A stretch of 64,000 nt of DNA, taken from the NCBI GenBank assembly GCA_934654775.1, contig CAKUGR010000013.1:1-64000 (forward strand), given 5' to 3'. The notes under the pieces are model-generated. The model was not told where the DNA came from. It searched no databases and saw nothing but the letters and a program-made list of their open reading frames with translations. This stretch comes from an uncultured Collinsella sp. (GTDB taxonomy: Bacteria > Actinomycetota > Coriobacteriia > Coriobacteriales > Coriobacteriaceae). Shown here piece by piece: positions 16,696-25,461 of this stretch (position 1 is its first letter; every line of letters begins with the position of its first letter). The translations under genes and the position numbers were made by a program.

Positions 16696-16723
16696 ATCAT
16701 ACGCTAAAGTGCTTGCTGCACAA
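16696..16723 (-). promoter_or_regulatory. Predicted promoter of the argG leader transcript
   Basis: TTGTGC (16718-16723), a 16-bp spacer and TATGAT (16696-16701) on the minus strand. Transcription would start near 16689, giving about 97 nt before the leader-peptide ATG and about 380 nt before argG. An AT-rich near-palindrome (AAATTCAAATTT, 16729-16740) lies just upstream of the -35; it is not a good ArgR box. Confidence 0.65.
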
Positions 16724-16866
16724 GCGACAAATTCAAATTTCTGAAAAGTTTTTTCATTACTTTGTGAAGTGTGGTGCAAATACGCGACAATCCTGCGAAA
16801 ATACGCCCGAGTACTAGTTGATGGTTATAACGTCTGAAACAATTTCGAAACGAAAGGCGCGCTTTT

Positions 16867-17694
16867 ATGCAAACTTACGAATCAGATGCCAATATCGGCA
16901 ACATCAAGATTCTCGCCGTTGATATGGACAAGACACTTCTCACCGACGAGCGCGTGCTGCCCCAGGGCCTCGATGAGCGCCTGGACAAACTTGCCGACGC
17001 CGGCATCGTATTCTGCCCCGCCAGCGGACGTCCCGCCCCCAAGCTCGAGGAAATGTTCGAGGGCATTAAGAACCGCCTCGCGTTTTGCCCGGACAACGGT
17101 GCCTGCGTCATCTATCGCGGCAACTATATCTATAAGAGCAACATCGATGTGGCGCTGTATCAGCAGGTGCTCGCTCGTGCCTCGGAGGACCCGCGCGCCG
17201 TTCCCGTCCTGTGCTGCTACGACGAGTTCTATGTGCTCGCCCGCGACCATCAGTACCACGACGAGATCAGCGTGTACTACAACACGATTAACTACGTCGA
17301 TACCTTTGAGGGCCTCGACATCGAGTCCAACAAGATCTCGATCTTCTTCCCGGCCTACGATGCCGAGCCCGCGTTCCGCGAAACCTATAACCCCGCGTTC
17401 TGCGACCAGCTCTATGTCACCAATGCGGGCCGCGAGTGGATCGACTTTATGAACCTGGGTGTCGACAAGGGCGCCGGCGTCGCGCACCTGTGCGAGCACC
17501 TGGGCATCGATATCGCCGACGCTGCCGCCGTGGGCGATACGTATAACGACATCCCCATGCTGGAGCGCGTCGGTCACAGCTTTATCGTGGACAATGCCGA
17601 GGAGCACATGAACGCGCACGCCAAGTGGCGCATTCCGAGCAACAACGACGGGGGCGTACTGACGCTCATCGACGCCATCCTGGCGGCTCGTTAA
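16867..17694 (+). CDS. Cof-type HAD-IIB phosphatase
   Basis: 275 aa. Motif I LAVDMDKTLL is at about 17-26, motif II is in FCPASGRP, and the C-terminal GDTYNDIPML (about 221-230) is the metal-binding motif of Cof/HAD-IIB enzymes. The long C2-type cap lies between. Such enzymes hydrolyse sugar phosphates or cofactor phosphates; the substrate is unknown. The ATG at 16867 has GAAAGGCGCG upstream. Divergent from the argG leader. Confidence 0.88.
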   Translation: MQTYESDANIGNIKILAVDMDKTLLTDERVLPQGLDERLDKLADAGIVFCPASGRPAPKLEEMFEGIKNRLAFCPDNGACVIYRGNYIYKSNIDVALYQQVLARASEDPRAVPVLCCYDEFYVLARDHQYHDEISVYYNTINYVDTFEGLDIESNKISIFFPAYDAEPAFRETYNPAFCDQLYVTNAGREWIDFMNLGVDKGAGVAHLCEHLGIDIADAAAVGDTYNDIPMLERVGHSFIVDNAEEHMNAHAKWRIPSNNDGGVLTLIDAILAAR

Positions 17695-17716
17695 TCTATC
17701 TCGTCGCCATACCCGG

Positions 17717-17820
17717 GGCCGGCCGTTTGATTTTTGCTCGGTCAGGTCCTGGGCTCGCTCGAAGGCCACATTAAGTGGCCTTCGGCTCGTGCGGAATCTA
17801 CAAAAATCAAACGGCCGGCC
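17717..17820. repeat. Long nested palindrome after the Cof-type gene
   Basis: Perfect 20-bp outer arms (17717-17736 and 17801-17820; GGCCGGCCGTTTGATTTTTG) enclose a second perfect palindrome, GAAGGCCAC..GTGGCCTTC (17761-17783). It sits at the convergent end of two genes. It may stop transcription or be a small palindromic mobile element. No other copy in the window. Confidence 0.85.
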
Positions 17821-17899
17821 ACGGGCATGGCTACGTTGACTTGCTTGCCGCCTGGATGGCGTCTTGGCGCCTAGATACTTTGGCTGAATTTAATTGGAT

Positions 17900-17938
17900 G
17901 AAGGGAGCTCCTTGCTGATGAGGGGCTCCCTTCTTGTT
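17900..17938 (+). terminator. Terminator between convergent Cof-type gene and polA
   Basis: GAAGGGAGCTCC (17900-17911) pairs with GGGGCTCCCTTC (17922-17933), followed by TTGTTTGG on the plus strand. Confidence 0.7.
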
Positions 17939-17966
17939 TGGTTACTTTGGGGTTGTGGGGGCGTCT

Positions 17967-20717
17967 TTACTTGGCGTCGGCCCAGGTTACTCCGGTTGAG
18001 GCTTCGGCGATCAACGGTACGCGGAGGTCTACGACGTGCTCCATGACGTCGCGGACCATGGCGGTGAGGCGCTCGACTTCGTTGACGGGGCACTCAAAGT
18101 CCAGTTCGTCGTGTACCTGCAGGATCATGTGGGCGGCAAAGCCCTCTTCTTCCAAACGGCGGCTTACGCGGGCCATGGCGATCTTGATGATGTCGGCGGC
18201 GGTGCCCTGCATGGGGTGGTTCATGGCCGTGCGCTCACCAAAGCCACGGAGCTGTGGGTTTTTGGCCTTGAGCTCGGGAATATGGCGTCTGCGGCCATAC
18301 ATGGTCTCGGCATAGCCCGTCTGCTTGGCTCGCGCCACCACGTTGTCCAAAAACGTGCGCACGCCCGGGTAGGCCTCGTAGTAGCGATCGATCATGTCGC
18401 GCGCCTCAGCCATCGAGATGTGCAGCGACTGCGACAGGCCATAGGCCTGCTGGCCGTACACGATACCAAAGTTCACGGCCTTGGCTCGGCTGCGCAGGTC
18501 GGGCGTTACCTCGGACACCGGCACGCCAAACACGCGCGCGGCCGTCTCGGCATGGAAGTCCTCGCCCTCGTTGAAGGCGCGCACCAGGTGCTCGTCACCC
18601 GAAAGATGCGCGAGCAGGCGCAGCTCGATCTGCGAGTAGTCCACCGCCAAAAAGACGCTGCCCTCGCCCGCCGAGAACGCCGTCTTGACGGTACGCCCCA
18701 GCTCCGAGCGCGTCGGGATGTTCTGCAGGTTGGGATCGCTCGAGGACAGGCGCCCCGTCGCCGTGATGGTCTGGTTGTACGTGGTGTGCACGCGACCGTC
18801 GCCGCGACGCAGCGGACCCAGCGTGTCCAGATACGTCGACTTTATCTTGGACTTCTCGCGCCAATCAAGAATCAGACGCACGATCTCGTGATCGCGGGCA
18901 AGGTCGCTCAGCACCTTGGCGTTGGTCGAATAGTAGCCGCGCTTGGTCTTTTTGAGGCCCTTGGTCGGAAGCCCCATAACATCAAACAGCACGTGCGAGA
19001 GCTGCATGGGGCTGCCGATGTTAAAGGTCTCGTCGCCGGCCAGGTCGCGAATACTGCGCTCAACCTCGGCAATCTGGGTCGCCAGACCATCGGACAGACT
19101 GTGCAGGCGGTCGGGGTCCACGAGCATGCCCGCGCGCTCCATCTTGGCAAGCACCGGCACGAGCGGCATCTCGATGCCATCGAACACGTTGGCGGCATTC
19201 TCACGGGCCATGCGCTCGCGCAACGGCGCCACGAGCGCCAGCGTCAGGGCCGCCGTGCGAGCGGCGGGCGCCGGAGCGTCCTCGCCGGCACCCTCTGCAC
19301 CGCGCGCCGCAGGCAGCGCCATCTGCAGATACGTATCGGCAAGATATGCCTCATCGAACTCGGAGCGATCGGAATCCAGCAGATAGGCAGCGACCACGGT
19401 ATCGAAGATACGCGTGGAATCAGCGGACAGCGGGTCCATGAGCTCGGGCTCGGAAGAATCGATGGGCGAAAGCTCGTGTAGCAGCGCTTTCATATCCGGG
19501 CTTGCCACACGGCCCTCCATAAACAGTCGCGCGAGCACGCCGGCAATCACGCCGTGGACGAAGCTGAAGCCCTCAACCTCAGCCGCCGCACCGCTGTCGC
19601 CCTCCTCGAGCGCGAACAGGCCCTTGGACGTCGCCAACCACAGCGTGCGCGTCAGCCCAAAGAGCGCGCCCTCTTCCTTGTCGTCGTCCACCACGGCGGC
19701 GACCCACTCGCCGGCATCAATCGCGCGGGAGACCTCAGCCGCAACGGCACCAAGCGCGCCAGCATCGCCGGCGGCTGCGCGAACCATCGCAGGTATCTCA
19801 AACACACTGGAGGCAGCAGCAGCCCCACCCTCGCCGCCAATCAGCGCCAAGAAACGGTTCTGCATGGCAGTGATACCAAGCGTCCCCAGCGCCGCGGAAA
19901 CCTCATCGGCAGAAAACGCCGGGAAGGACGTCGCCTCAAAATCGAGCTCAACGGGCGCATCGGTGCGGATGGTCGCCACCTTACGGCTCAGCAGCGCGTC
20001 GTCGATGTGTGCGCGCAGGTTTTCTCCCATCTTGCCCTTGACCTCGTCGGCGTGTGCGATGACCTCGTCCAGGTTACCGTACTGCGCAATGAGCGCGCTC
20101 GCCTTTTTGGGGCCGATGCCCGGCACGCCGGGGATGTTGTCGGACGTATCGCCCTTCAGGCCATAAAAGTCGGGCACGAGCGCCGGCGTGATGCCGTGAT
20201 ACAGATCGTCCACGCTCTCGGGCGTCATGATCGCCACGTCGGACAGGCCCTTGCGGGTCGAGACCACGTTGACGTGCTCGGTCACGAGCTGATACATGTC
20301 GCGGTCACCGGTCACCAGCAGCATGTCACAACCGGCCTGCTCGCCCAGGCGCGCCATAGTGCCCAGGATGTCGTCGCCTTCCCAGCCCTCGGACTGCAGA
20401 ATCGGCACGTTGAGCGCGGTGAGCAGCTCCTTAATCATGGGGAACTGCGCATGCAGATCGGGGTCCATGGGCGGGCGCTGCGCCTTATACTGCGGCAGCA
20501 TCTCCATGCGCACACGCGGCTTGCCCTTGTCAAACGCCACGACAACGCCGTCGGGATTAAAGGCGTCAATCATCTTGAGGAACATATTCAAAAAGCCAAA
20601 GATTGCGTTGGTGGGACGACCGTCCGGCGCGTTCATGGTGGGCGGCACGGCGTGGAAGGCGCGATGCATGAGCGAGTTGCCGTCGATAACGGCAAAGGTA
20701 CGGCGCTTGTCAGACAT
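17967..20717 (-). CDS. polA: DNA polymerase I
   Basis: 916 aa. N-terminal 5'-3' exonuclease domain (about 1-290; FAVIDGNSLMHRAFHA, VTGDRDMYQLV, LKGDTSDNIPGVPGIGPKKA), a middle domain, then the family A polymerase (about 510-916) with DYSQIELR (motif A), RSRAKAVNFGIVYGQ (motif B) and LQVHDELDFE (motif C). In the middle domain I do not see the DxE proofreading motif, so 3'-5' exonuclease activity is probably lost, as in several Gram-positive enzymes. The start at 20717 follows GCGAGG. It fills Okazaki gaps and repairs DNA. Confidence 0.95.
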   Translation of the reverse strand: MSDKRRTFAVIDGNSLMHRAFHAVPPTMNAPDGRPTNAIFGFLNMFLKMIDAFNPDGVVVAFDKGKPRVRMEMLPQYKAQRPPMDPDLHAQFPMIKELLTALNVPILQSEGWEGDDILGTMARLGEQAGCDMLLVTGDRDMYQLVTEHVNVVSTRKGLSDVAIMTPESVDDLYHGITPALVPDFYGLKGDTSDNIPGVPGIGPKKASALIAQYGNLDEVIAHADEVKGKMGENLRAHIDDALLSRKVATIRTDAPVELDFEATSFPAFSADEVSAALGTLGITAMQNRFLALIGGEGGAAAASSVFEIPAMVRAAAGDAGALGAVAAEVSRAIDAGEWVAAVVDDDKEEGALFGLTRTLWLATSKGLFALEEGDSGAAAEVEGFSFVHGVIAGVLARLFMEGRVASPDMKALLHELSPIDSSEPELMDPLSADSTRIFDTVVAAYLLDSDRSEFDEAYLADTYLQMALPAARGAEGAGEDAPAPAARTAALTLALVAPLRERMARENAANVFDGIEMPLVPVLAKMERAGMLVDPDRLHSLSDGLATQIAEVERSIRDLAGDETFNIGSPMQLSHVLFDVMGLPTKGLKKTKRGYYSTNAKVLSDLARDHEIVRLILDWREKSKIKSTYLDTLGPLRRGDGRVHTTYNQTITATGRLSSSDPNLQNIPTRSELGRTVKTAFSAGEGSVFLAVDYSQIELRLLAHLSGDEHLVRAFNEGEDFHAETAARVFGVPVSEVTPDLRSRAKAVNFGIVYGQQAYGLSQSLHISMAEARDMIDRYYEAYPGVRTFLDNVVARAKQTGYAETMYGRRRHIPELKAKNPQLRGFGERTAMNHPMQGTAADIIKIAMARVSRRLEEEGFAAHMILQVHDELDFECPVNEVERLTAMVRDVMEHVVDLRVPLIAEASTGVTWADAK

Positions 20718-20825
20718 ATTGAATACCTCGCTTTGGGCTGGGCATGGTTTGCTCACACCAGTTTACACGCTCCCCGCCCCGCGGCCACCGCACATCAAGC
20801 TCCCCCGCCGCCGCACGCCCGCGCG

Positions 20826-20834
20826 TGATACGAT
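20826..20834 (+). promoter_or_regulatory. Extended -10 promoter of the M18 aminopeptidase gene
   Basis: TGATACGAT, an extended -10 (TGnTACGAT), lies 50 bp before the start codon. No good -35 is present, as expected for this promoter type. The same nonamer occurs upstream of the PiT gene (29784-29792). Confidence 0.45.
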
Positions 20835-20883
20835 GGCTCACGGTACATCAACCAGCACGATCGATCCGAAAGGAGCCTGCGTC

Positions 20884-22281
20884 ATGGAGCGTCCCTGCGC
20901 ATGGAAAAAGTACACACCGCAGCAGATCGAGGAGCTCGAGGAGCTTTGCCGCGGCTATAAGCAGTTTTTGAGCGAGAACAAGACCGAGCGCCTGTGCGTC
21001 AAGGCCGGCATCAAAATGGCCGAGGAGGCGGGCTACGTCAATCTGGAGACTGTGATCGCCGAGGGCCGCGCGCTCAAGGCCGGCGACAAGGTGTACGCCG
21101 CCAATCACGGCAAGGACCTCATGCTCGTCAACCTGGGCACCGCCCCGCTCGAGCAGGGCTTTAACATCCTGGGCGCCCACGTGGACTCGCCGCGCCTGGA
21201 CCTCAAGCAGAACCCCGCCTTCGAGGCCGGCGACATGGCTTATCTCGACACGCACTACTATGGCGGCGTCAAGAGCTACCACTGGGTCGCTTCCCCGCTC
21301 GCACTCGTGGGCGTCATCTGCAAAAAGGACGGCACCACCGTCGACATCAACATCGGCGACAAGGCCGACGATCCGGTCTTTACCATCTCCGACCTGCTGA
21401 TCCACCTCTCGAGCGAGCAGATGGCCAAGCCCGCCAAGGACGCCGTCGACGCCGAGATCCTCGACGTGATCGTGGGCGGCCGTCCCGTCAAGTTCGATGA
21501 GGACGACAAGGACGCCCCCAAGGAGCCCGTCAAGCAGATGTTCCTGGATATCCTCAAGGAGCAGTACGACGTCGAGGAGGAGGACTTCCTCTCCGCCGAG
21601 ATCGAGGTCGTGCCCGCCGGCCCGGCCCGCGACATGGGCCTCGACCGCTCCATGATTCTGGGCTATGGCCACGACGACCGTGTCTGCGCCTATCCGTCCA
21701 TGCTCGCCCAGATCAACGTCGCCAACGTGGAGCGCACGAGCATCACACTCATCGTCGACAAGGAGGAGATCGGTTCCGTGGGCGCCACCGGCATGACGAG
21801 CCGCTTCTTCGAGAACACCGTCGCCGAGATCATGACGCTCGCCGGCGAGGATAGCCCGCTGGCCCTGCGCCGCGCACTCGCCCGCAGCCGCATGCTCTCC
21901 TCCGACGTGTCCGCCGGCTTTGACCCGGGCTATGCCGGCAAGTTCGAGACCAAGAACGCAGCCTTTATGGGTCGTGGCCTGTGCTTCAACAAGTACACGG
22001 GCAGCCGCGGCAAGGGTGGCTCTAACGACGCCGATGCCGAGTATGTGGCCCTCATCCGCGACATCATGGACGAGGCAGGCGTTGACTTCCAGACCTGCGA
22101 GCTCGGCCGCGTCAACGCAGGTGGCGGTGGCACCATCGCCTACATCATGGCCAAGTACGGCATGAACGTCATCGACTCTGGCGTTGCCGTTCTGTCCATG
22201 CACGCCCTGTGGGAGGTCGCCAACAAGGCCGATATCTACGAGGCCTATCGCGGCTACAAGGCCTTCATCGAGCGCGCATAA
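20884..22281 (+). CDS. M18-family zinc aminopeptidase
   Basis: 465 aa, the length of bacterial M18 aminopeptidases. Metal ligands and catalytic residues are in GAHVDSPRLDLK (about residue 100), DKEEIGSVGATG (about 296) and SSDVSAGFDP (about 339), with a conserved C-terminal MHALWEVANKADIYEAY. It is expected to form a large cytoplasmic oligomer removing N-terminal residues from peptides. AAAGGAG precedes the ATG at 20884. A much longer frame runs upstream antisense to polA and is not real. Divergent from polA. Confidence 0.92.
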   Translation: MERPCAWKKYTPQQIEELEELCRGYKQFLSENKTERLCVKAGIKMAEEAGYVNLETVIAEGRALKAGDKVYAANHGKDLMLVNLGTAPLEQGFNILGAHVDSPRLDLKQNPAFEAGDMAYLDTHYYGGVKSYHWVASPLALVGVICKKDGTTVDINIGDKADDPVFTISDLLIHLSSEQMAKPAKDAVDAEILDVIVGGRPVKFDEDDKDAPKEPVKQMFLDILKEQYDVEEEDFLSAEIEVVPAGPARDMGLDRSMILGYGHDDRVCAYPSMLAQINVANVERTSITLIVDKEEIGSVGATGMTSRFFENTVAEIMTLAGEDSPLALRRALARSRMLSSDVSAGFDPGYAGKFETKNAAFMGRGLCFNKYTGSRGKGGSNDADAEYVALIRDIMDEAGVDFQTCELGRVNAGGGGTIAYIMAKYGMNVIDSGVAVLSMHALWEVANKADIYEAYRGYKAFIERA

Positions 22282-22320
22282 CCAGCCCTCGTAAAGCGAG
22301 CCCAGCCAGCCCTTCATAAC

Positions 22321-22383
22321 TTGCGGTGAAATAGTTCCTAAATAGCCCTTTAAACAGGCAAAACAAGAACTATTCCACCGCAA
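22321..22383. repeat. Inverted repeat, family A, copy 2
   Basis: TTGCGGTGAAATAGTTCCT (22321-22339) against a matching right arm ending CCACCGCAA (22383), with one or two mismatches. It lies between the M18 gene and the broken yaaA, and a strong ribosome binding site follows 15 bases later. Confidence 0.85.
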
Positions 22384-22408
22384 CTTCCTTTTTGGCAGAG
22401 GAGAGTCC

Positions 22409-23219
22409 ATGCTGCAGGTCATCATTTCGCCCGCCAAGCAGATGCGCGCAGCCCAAGATGCTTTTGAAGTCCTGGGCATTCCACCTTTTGCGCACGAGAC
22501 GGCTCGCCTCCACCGCGCACTGCTAGATATCGAGTGGAATGAAGGCAGCGGCGGTCTGCAGGCGCTATGGAATGTAAGCGACACACTGCTGGGGGTCTTG
22601 CCTCGACACTCTGCATGAGTTCGAGCCCATCCTGAAAAACGACGGCCTCGACAATCCCGATATCGCCCGCAATACCTCCCCTGCAGTTATGTCCTATCAC
22701 GGCATTCAGTACCAGAGCATGGCACCCGAGGTGATGGATTCCGCGCAACTCGCATGGCTGCAAAGCCACCTGTGGATCCTCTCGGGCCTTTACGGATGCG
22801 TACGCCCCTTTCATGCCGTCGAACCGTATCGGCTGGAGATGGGCGCGAAGCTCGCCGTCGACGATGCCTGCGACCTCTATGCGTTTTGGGGCGATAAACT
22901 CGCACGGACTATCGCTCCAGCAGGCTCAAACACCACGATCGTCAACCTCGCCAGCGCGGAATACGCCAAAGCCGTTCTGCCCCGCCTCACCACCGATGTC
23001 ACGGTCGTCACATGCCTCTTTGGCGAAGGCATCCGCAACGGCAAGCCCATCCAGCGCTCGACCGCAAGCAAAAAGGCGCGCGGCTCCATGGTGCGCTGGA
23101 TGGCAGAAAACAAGCTCGAGGATGTAAGCGGGCTCACCGCGTTCGACGTTGGTTATCGTCACTTTCCCGAGCTTTCAAATAAGAACACTTTGGTCTTCCT
23201 GAACGAACAGACCTTGTAG
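22409..23219 (+). pseudogene. yaaA: yaaA (peroxide-stress/DUF328 protein) with a single-base frameshift
   Basis: The first frame (22409-22618) begins MLQVIISPAKQM, the YaaA N terminus, and runs into a TGA. The rest of the protein continues in the +1 frame (from about 22597 to 23219: CLDTLHEFEPILKN..., VNLASAEYAKAV, RGSMVRWMAENKLEDV, FDVGYRHFPEL). The break is at a run of five Gs (22591-22595); four Gs would restore one frame of about 269 codons. GGAGAG precedes the ATG. YaaA lowers free iron damage under H2O2. It could be a decayed gene, a sequencing error, or a phase-variable homopolymer. Confidence 0.88.
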
Positions 23220-23259
23220 GACCACCGCTACTTTTGAATGTGCTGCCTAGGCACGGCGT

Positions 23260-23775
23260 CTATTCCGCCAAGCCGTCGGCTTTGGCAATCTCGTTTGTCG
23301 AGCCGTCCTGATAGGTAATCTTAACATGCTCCACCTCGGACACCTTGACGCCCGACGGGGGCTCCAGGCGCCATTCCGTCAGCGCGATATCCATCGTCGT
23401 GGGCACATCCCCTTGATCTCTGAGCTCGACCGACAGCGTCTTAAGCGACGCATCGAAGGTCACGCGCTCGATCTCTTCACCGGGAATGGAACCACCGCTC
23501 AGCTGCAGCTGGACAAATCCATCGCACGGATACCAATAGTCGCCCGGCGCGGCAACGGTATTGCCGCCCGTAATCTTCACCGTCATGATCGGCAGGGCAT
23601 CGTCGGCCTCGAACTCCCAGGCAGCGCCGCCGCGACCACCAAACGTCCAGATACAAAAGGCAATCACCAGCACGGCAAGCACCGCAAAACCAATCGCGAC
23701 AAGGCCATGGTGCGCACGGCTTTCCTCGGCCGATACATCCCATTGCGTCTCTCGATATAGATGCTTGTCTTCCAT
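23260..23775 (-). CDS. Single-pass membrane protein of unknown function
   Basis: 171 aa. A short N-terminal cytoplasmic part (MEDKHLYRETQWDV...) precedes one hydrophobic segment at about 25-44 (LVAIGFAVLAVLVIAFCIWTF). An extracytoplasmic domain of about 125 residues, rich in beta-type strands, follows (MTVKITGGNTVAAPGDYWYP...). No family recognised. The start at 23775 follows GGGAGGCG. Divergent from the thiC riboswitch, with about 50 bp to its promoter. Confidence 0.7.
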   Translation of the reverse strand: MEDKHLYRETQWDVSAEESRAHHGLVAIGFAVLAVLVIAFCIWTFGGRGGAAWEFEADDALPIMTVKITGGNTVAAPGDYWYPCDGFVQLQLSGGSIPGEEIERVTFDASLKTLSVELRDQGDVPTTMDIALTEWRLEPPSGVKVSEVEHVKITYQDGSTNEIAKADGLAE

Positions 23776-23825
23776 GTTCGCCTCCCCACAGGCACGCTCG
23801 TTGGCCCAATCGTACCCATTCAGGC

Positions 23826-23831
23826 TATACT
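23826..23831 (+). promoter_or_regulatory. -10 element of the thiC leader
   Basis: TATACT, about 12 bp upstream of the riboswitch. A TTGGCC 19 bp further upstream is the nearest -35-like sequence, so spacing is long. Confidence 0.5.
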
Positions 23832-23842
23832 TGAGCCCATGA

Positions 23843-23938
23843 CATAACGGGGAGCTTGCAGGACAAGACGGCAGGCTGAGATTGGGCGCGCCCGCCCTGA
23901 CCCGCAAACCTGATATGGGTAATGCCAACGAAGGGAGC
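23843..23938 (+). promoter_or_regulatory. TPP riboswitch (thi box) controlling thiC
   Basis: All conserved blocks of the TPP aptamer are present in order: GGGGAGC (23849-23855), CTGAGA (23876-23881), ACCC, ACCTGAT near 23910, GGGTAATGCC near 23917-23926, and the closing AAGGGAG. The final AGGGAG also serves as the thiC ribosome binding site. Binding of TPP is therefore likely to block translation initiation directly, as there is no terminator between the aptamer and the ATG. Confidence 0.93.
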
Positions 23939-23945
23939 CGTGCCA

Positions 23946-25280
23946 ATGAGCACACAGACCAAGCCCAAGCTCGTCACGCAAATCGACTTCGCCCGCGCCG
24001 GACAGATCACACCGCAGATGGAGGAGGTTGCCGAGCGCGAGCATCGCGACCCCGAGTACATCCGCGAGCGCGTGGCCGACGGCCGCATCGCCATTCCCGC
24101 CAACATCGTGCATATCAAAAAGGGCATGCACGCCTTTGGTGTCGGCGAGGGCCTGTCCACCAAGGTCAACGTCAACCTGGGTATCTCGGGCGACAAAGCC
24201 GATGCCGCCGAGGAATGGAAGAAGGTCAAGATCGCCGAGGACTTTGGCGCCGACGCCATCATGGACCTCTCCAACTCGGGCAAGACGCGCCAGTTCCGCC
24301 AGCAGCTCATCGACGAAACGCCGCTCATGGTGGGCACCGTCCCCATGTACGACGCCATCGGCTACATGGAAAAGCCGCTGGTCAAGCTGACCAAGGACGA
24401 CCTGTTCGAGGTTGTGCGTGCGCACGCCGAGGATGGCGTGGACTTTATGACCATCCACTGCGGCATCAACAAGTCGGTCACCAAGACCTTTAAGGAGACC
24501 GGCCGCCTTATGAACATCGTCAGCCGCGGCGGTTCGCTGCTGTTTGGCTGGATGGAGGTCACCGGCAACGAAAACCCCTTCTACGAGTACTTTGACGAGC
24601 TGCTCGAGATTTGCCACGAGTACGACGTGACGATTTCGCTCGGCGACTCCTGCCGCCCGGGCTGCCTCTACGATTCCAACGATGCCACCGAGACCGCCGA
24701 GATGATCGAGCTTGGCAAGCTGTGCAAGCGCGCATGGGCCGCCGGCGTCCAGGTCATGGTCGAGGGTCCGGGCCACATGGCGCTCGACGAGATCGCTGCC
24801 AATATGAAACTGCAGAAGCGTCTGTGCCACAACGCCCCGTTCTATGTGCTCGGGCCGCTGGTGACCGATATTGGTGTGGGCTACGACCACATCACCGCCG
24901 CCATCGGTGGCGCCATCTCCGCCAGCTCCGGCGCCGACTTCCTGTGCTACGTGACGCCGGCCGAGCACTTGTGCCTGCCCAACGCCCAGGACGTGCTCGA
25001 TGGCCTCATGGCTACCAAGATCGCCGCACACGCCGCCGATATCGCCAAGAAGGTGCCGCACGCCCGCGACATGGACGACAAGATGGGCCAGGCACGCCGC
25101 AAGCTCGACTGGGACGCCATGTGGAAGTGCGCGCTCGACCCAGTTACGGGCAAGAAGCGCTACGAGGAGTCTCCCGCCGCCACCGAGGGCACTTGCACCA
25201 TGTGTGGCAAGATGTGCGCCGTCCGTACCGTCAACAAGGTGTTCGAGGGCACGACGATCGATCTAGGCATGGAGGATTAG
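23946..25280 (+). CDS. thiC: Phosphomethylpyrimidine synthase
   Basis: 444 aa, the short ThiC form lacking the N-terminal extension of the E. coli enzyme. It is a radical-SAM enzyme making HMP-P from AIR for thiamine synthesis. It shows GVGEGLSTKVNVNLGIS, ALMDLS-type NSGKTRQFR, DGVDFMTIHCGI, SLGDSCRPGC, and a C-terminal cluster motif TCTMCGKMC (spacing CX2CX3C). The start is fixed by the riboswitch-embedded AGGGAG. It forms a thiamine pair with thiD downstream, separated by a terminator. Confidence 0.96.
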   Translation: MSTQTKPKLVTQIDFARAGQITPQMEEVAEREHRDPEYIRERVADGRIAIPANIVHIKKGMHAFGVGEGLSTKVNVNLGISGDKADAAEEWKKVKIAEDFGADAIMDLSNSGKTRQFRQQLIDETPLMVGTVPMYDAIGYMEKPLVKLTKDDLFEVVRAHAEDGVDFMTIHCGINKSVTKTFKETGRLMNIVSRGGSLLFGWMEVTGNENPFYEYFDELLEICHEYDVTISLGDSCRPGCLYDSNDATETAEMIELGKLCKRAWAAGVQVMVEGPGHMALDEIAANMKLQKRLCHNAPFYVLGPLVTDIGVGYDHITAAIGGAISASSGADFLCYVTPAEHLCLPNAQDVLDGLMATKIAAHAADIAKKVPHARDMDDKMGQARRKLDWDAMWKCALDPVTGKKRYEESPAATEGTCTMCGKMCAVRTVNKVFEGTTIDLGMED

Positions 25281-25374
25281 CTTTTTCGCTGCGATCGTTT
25301 TAGCAGCAAGTTGGCTCCCGTCAATTGTTGACGTGTGAACATTTGCTTACATTTTCGTAAAGATTGCATCGCCC

Positions 25375-25412
25375 GCCCGGGTTCGACATAGAGTCGACCC
25401 GGGCATCTTTAT
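25375..25412 (+). terminator. Terminator after thiC, overlapping a thiD promoter
   Basis: GCCCGGGTTCGAC (25375-25387) pairs with GTCGACCCGGGC (25393-25404), followed by ATCTTTATAAT. The TATAAT (25410-25415) immediately after is a perfect -10 about 47 bp before thiD, though a -35 at proper distance is not clear. Confidence 0.75.
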
Positions 25413-25461
25413 AATGCTGGCTTAAAGACCCATTTGAATCCGACCGAACAAGGGAGCGAAC

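Noticed and set aside
16473..16817. 114-codon plus-strand frame in the argG leader region
   Set aside because: No ribosome binding site and it overlaps the minus-strand promoter, leader peptide and terminator, which explain the region better.
20296..20883. N-terminal extension of the M18 aminopeptidase frame
   Set aside because: It runs antisense through polA. A strong AAAGGAG and the normal family N terminus place the start at 20884.
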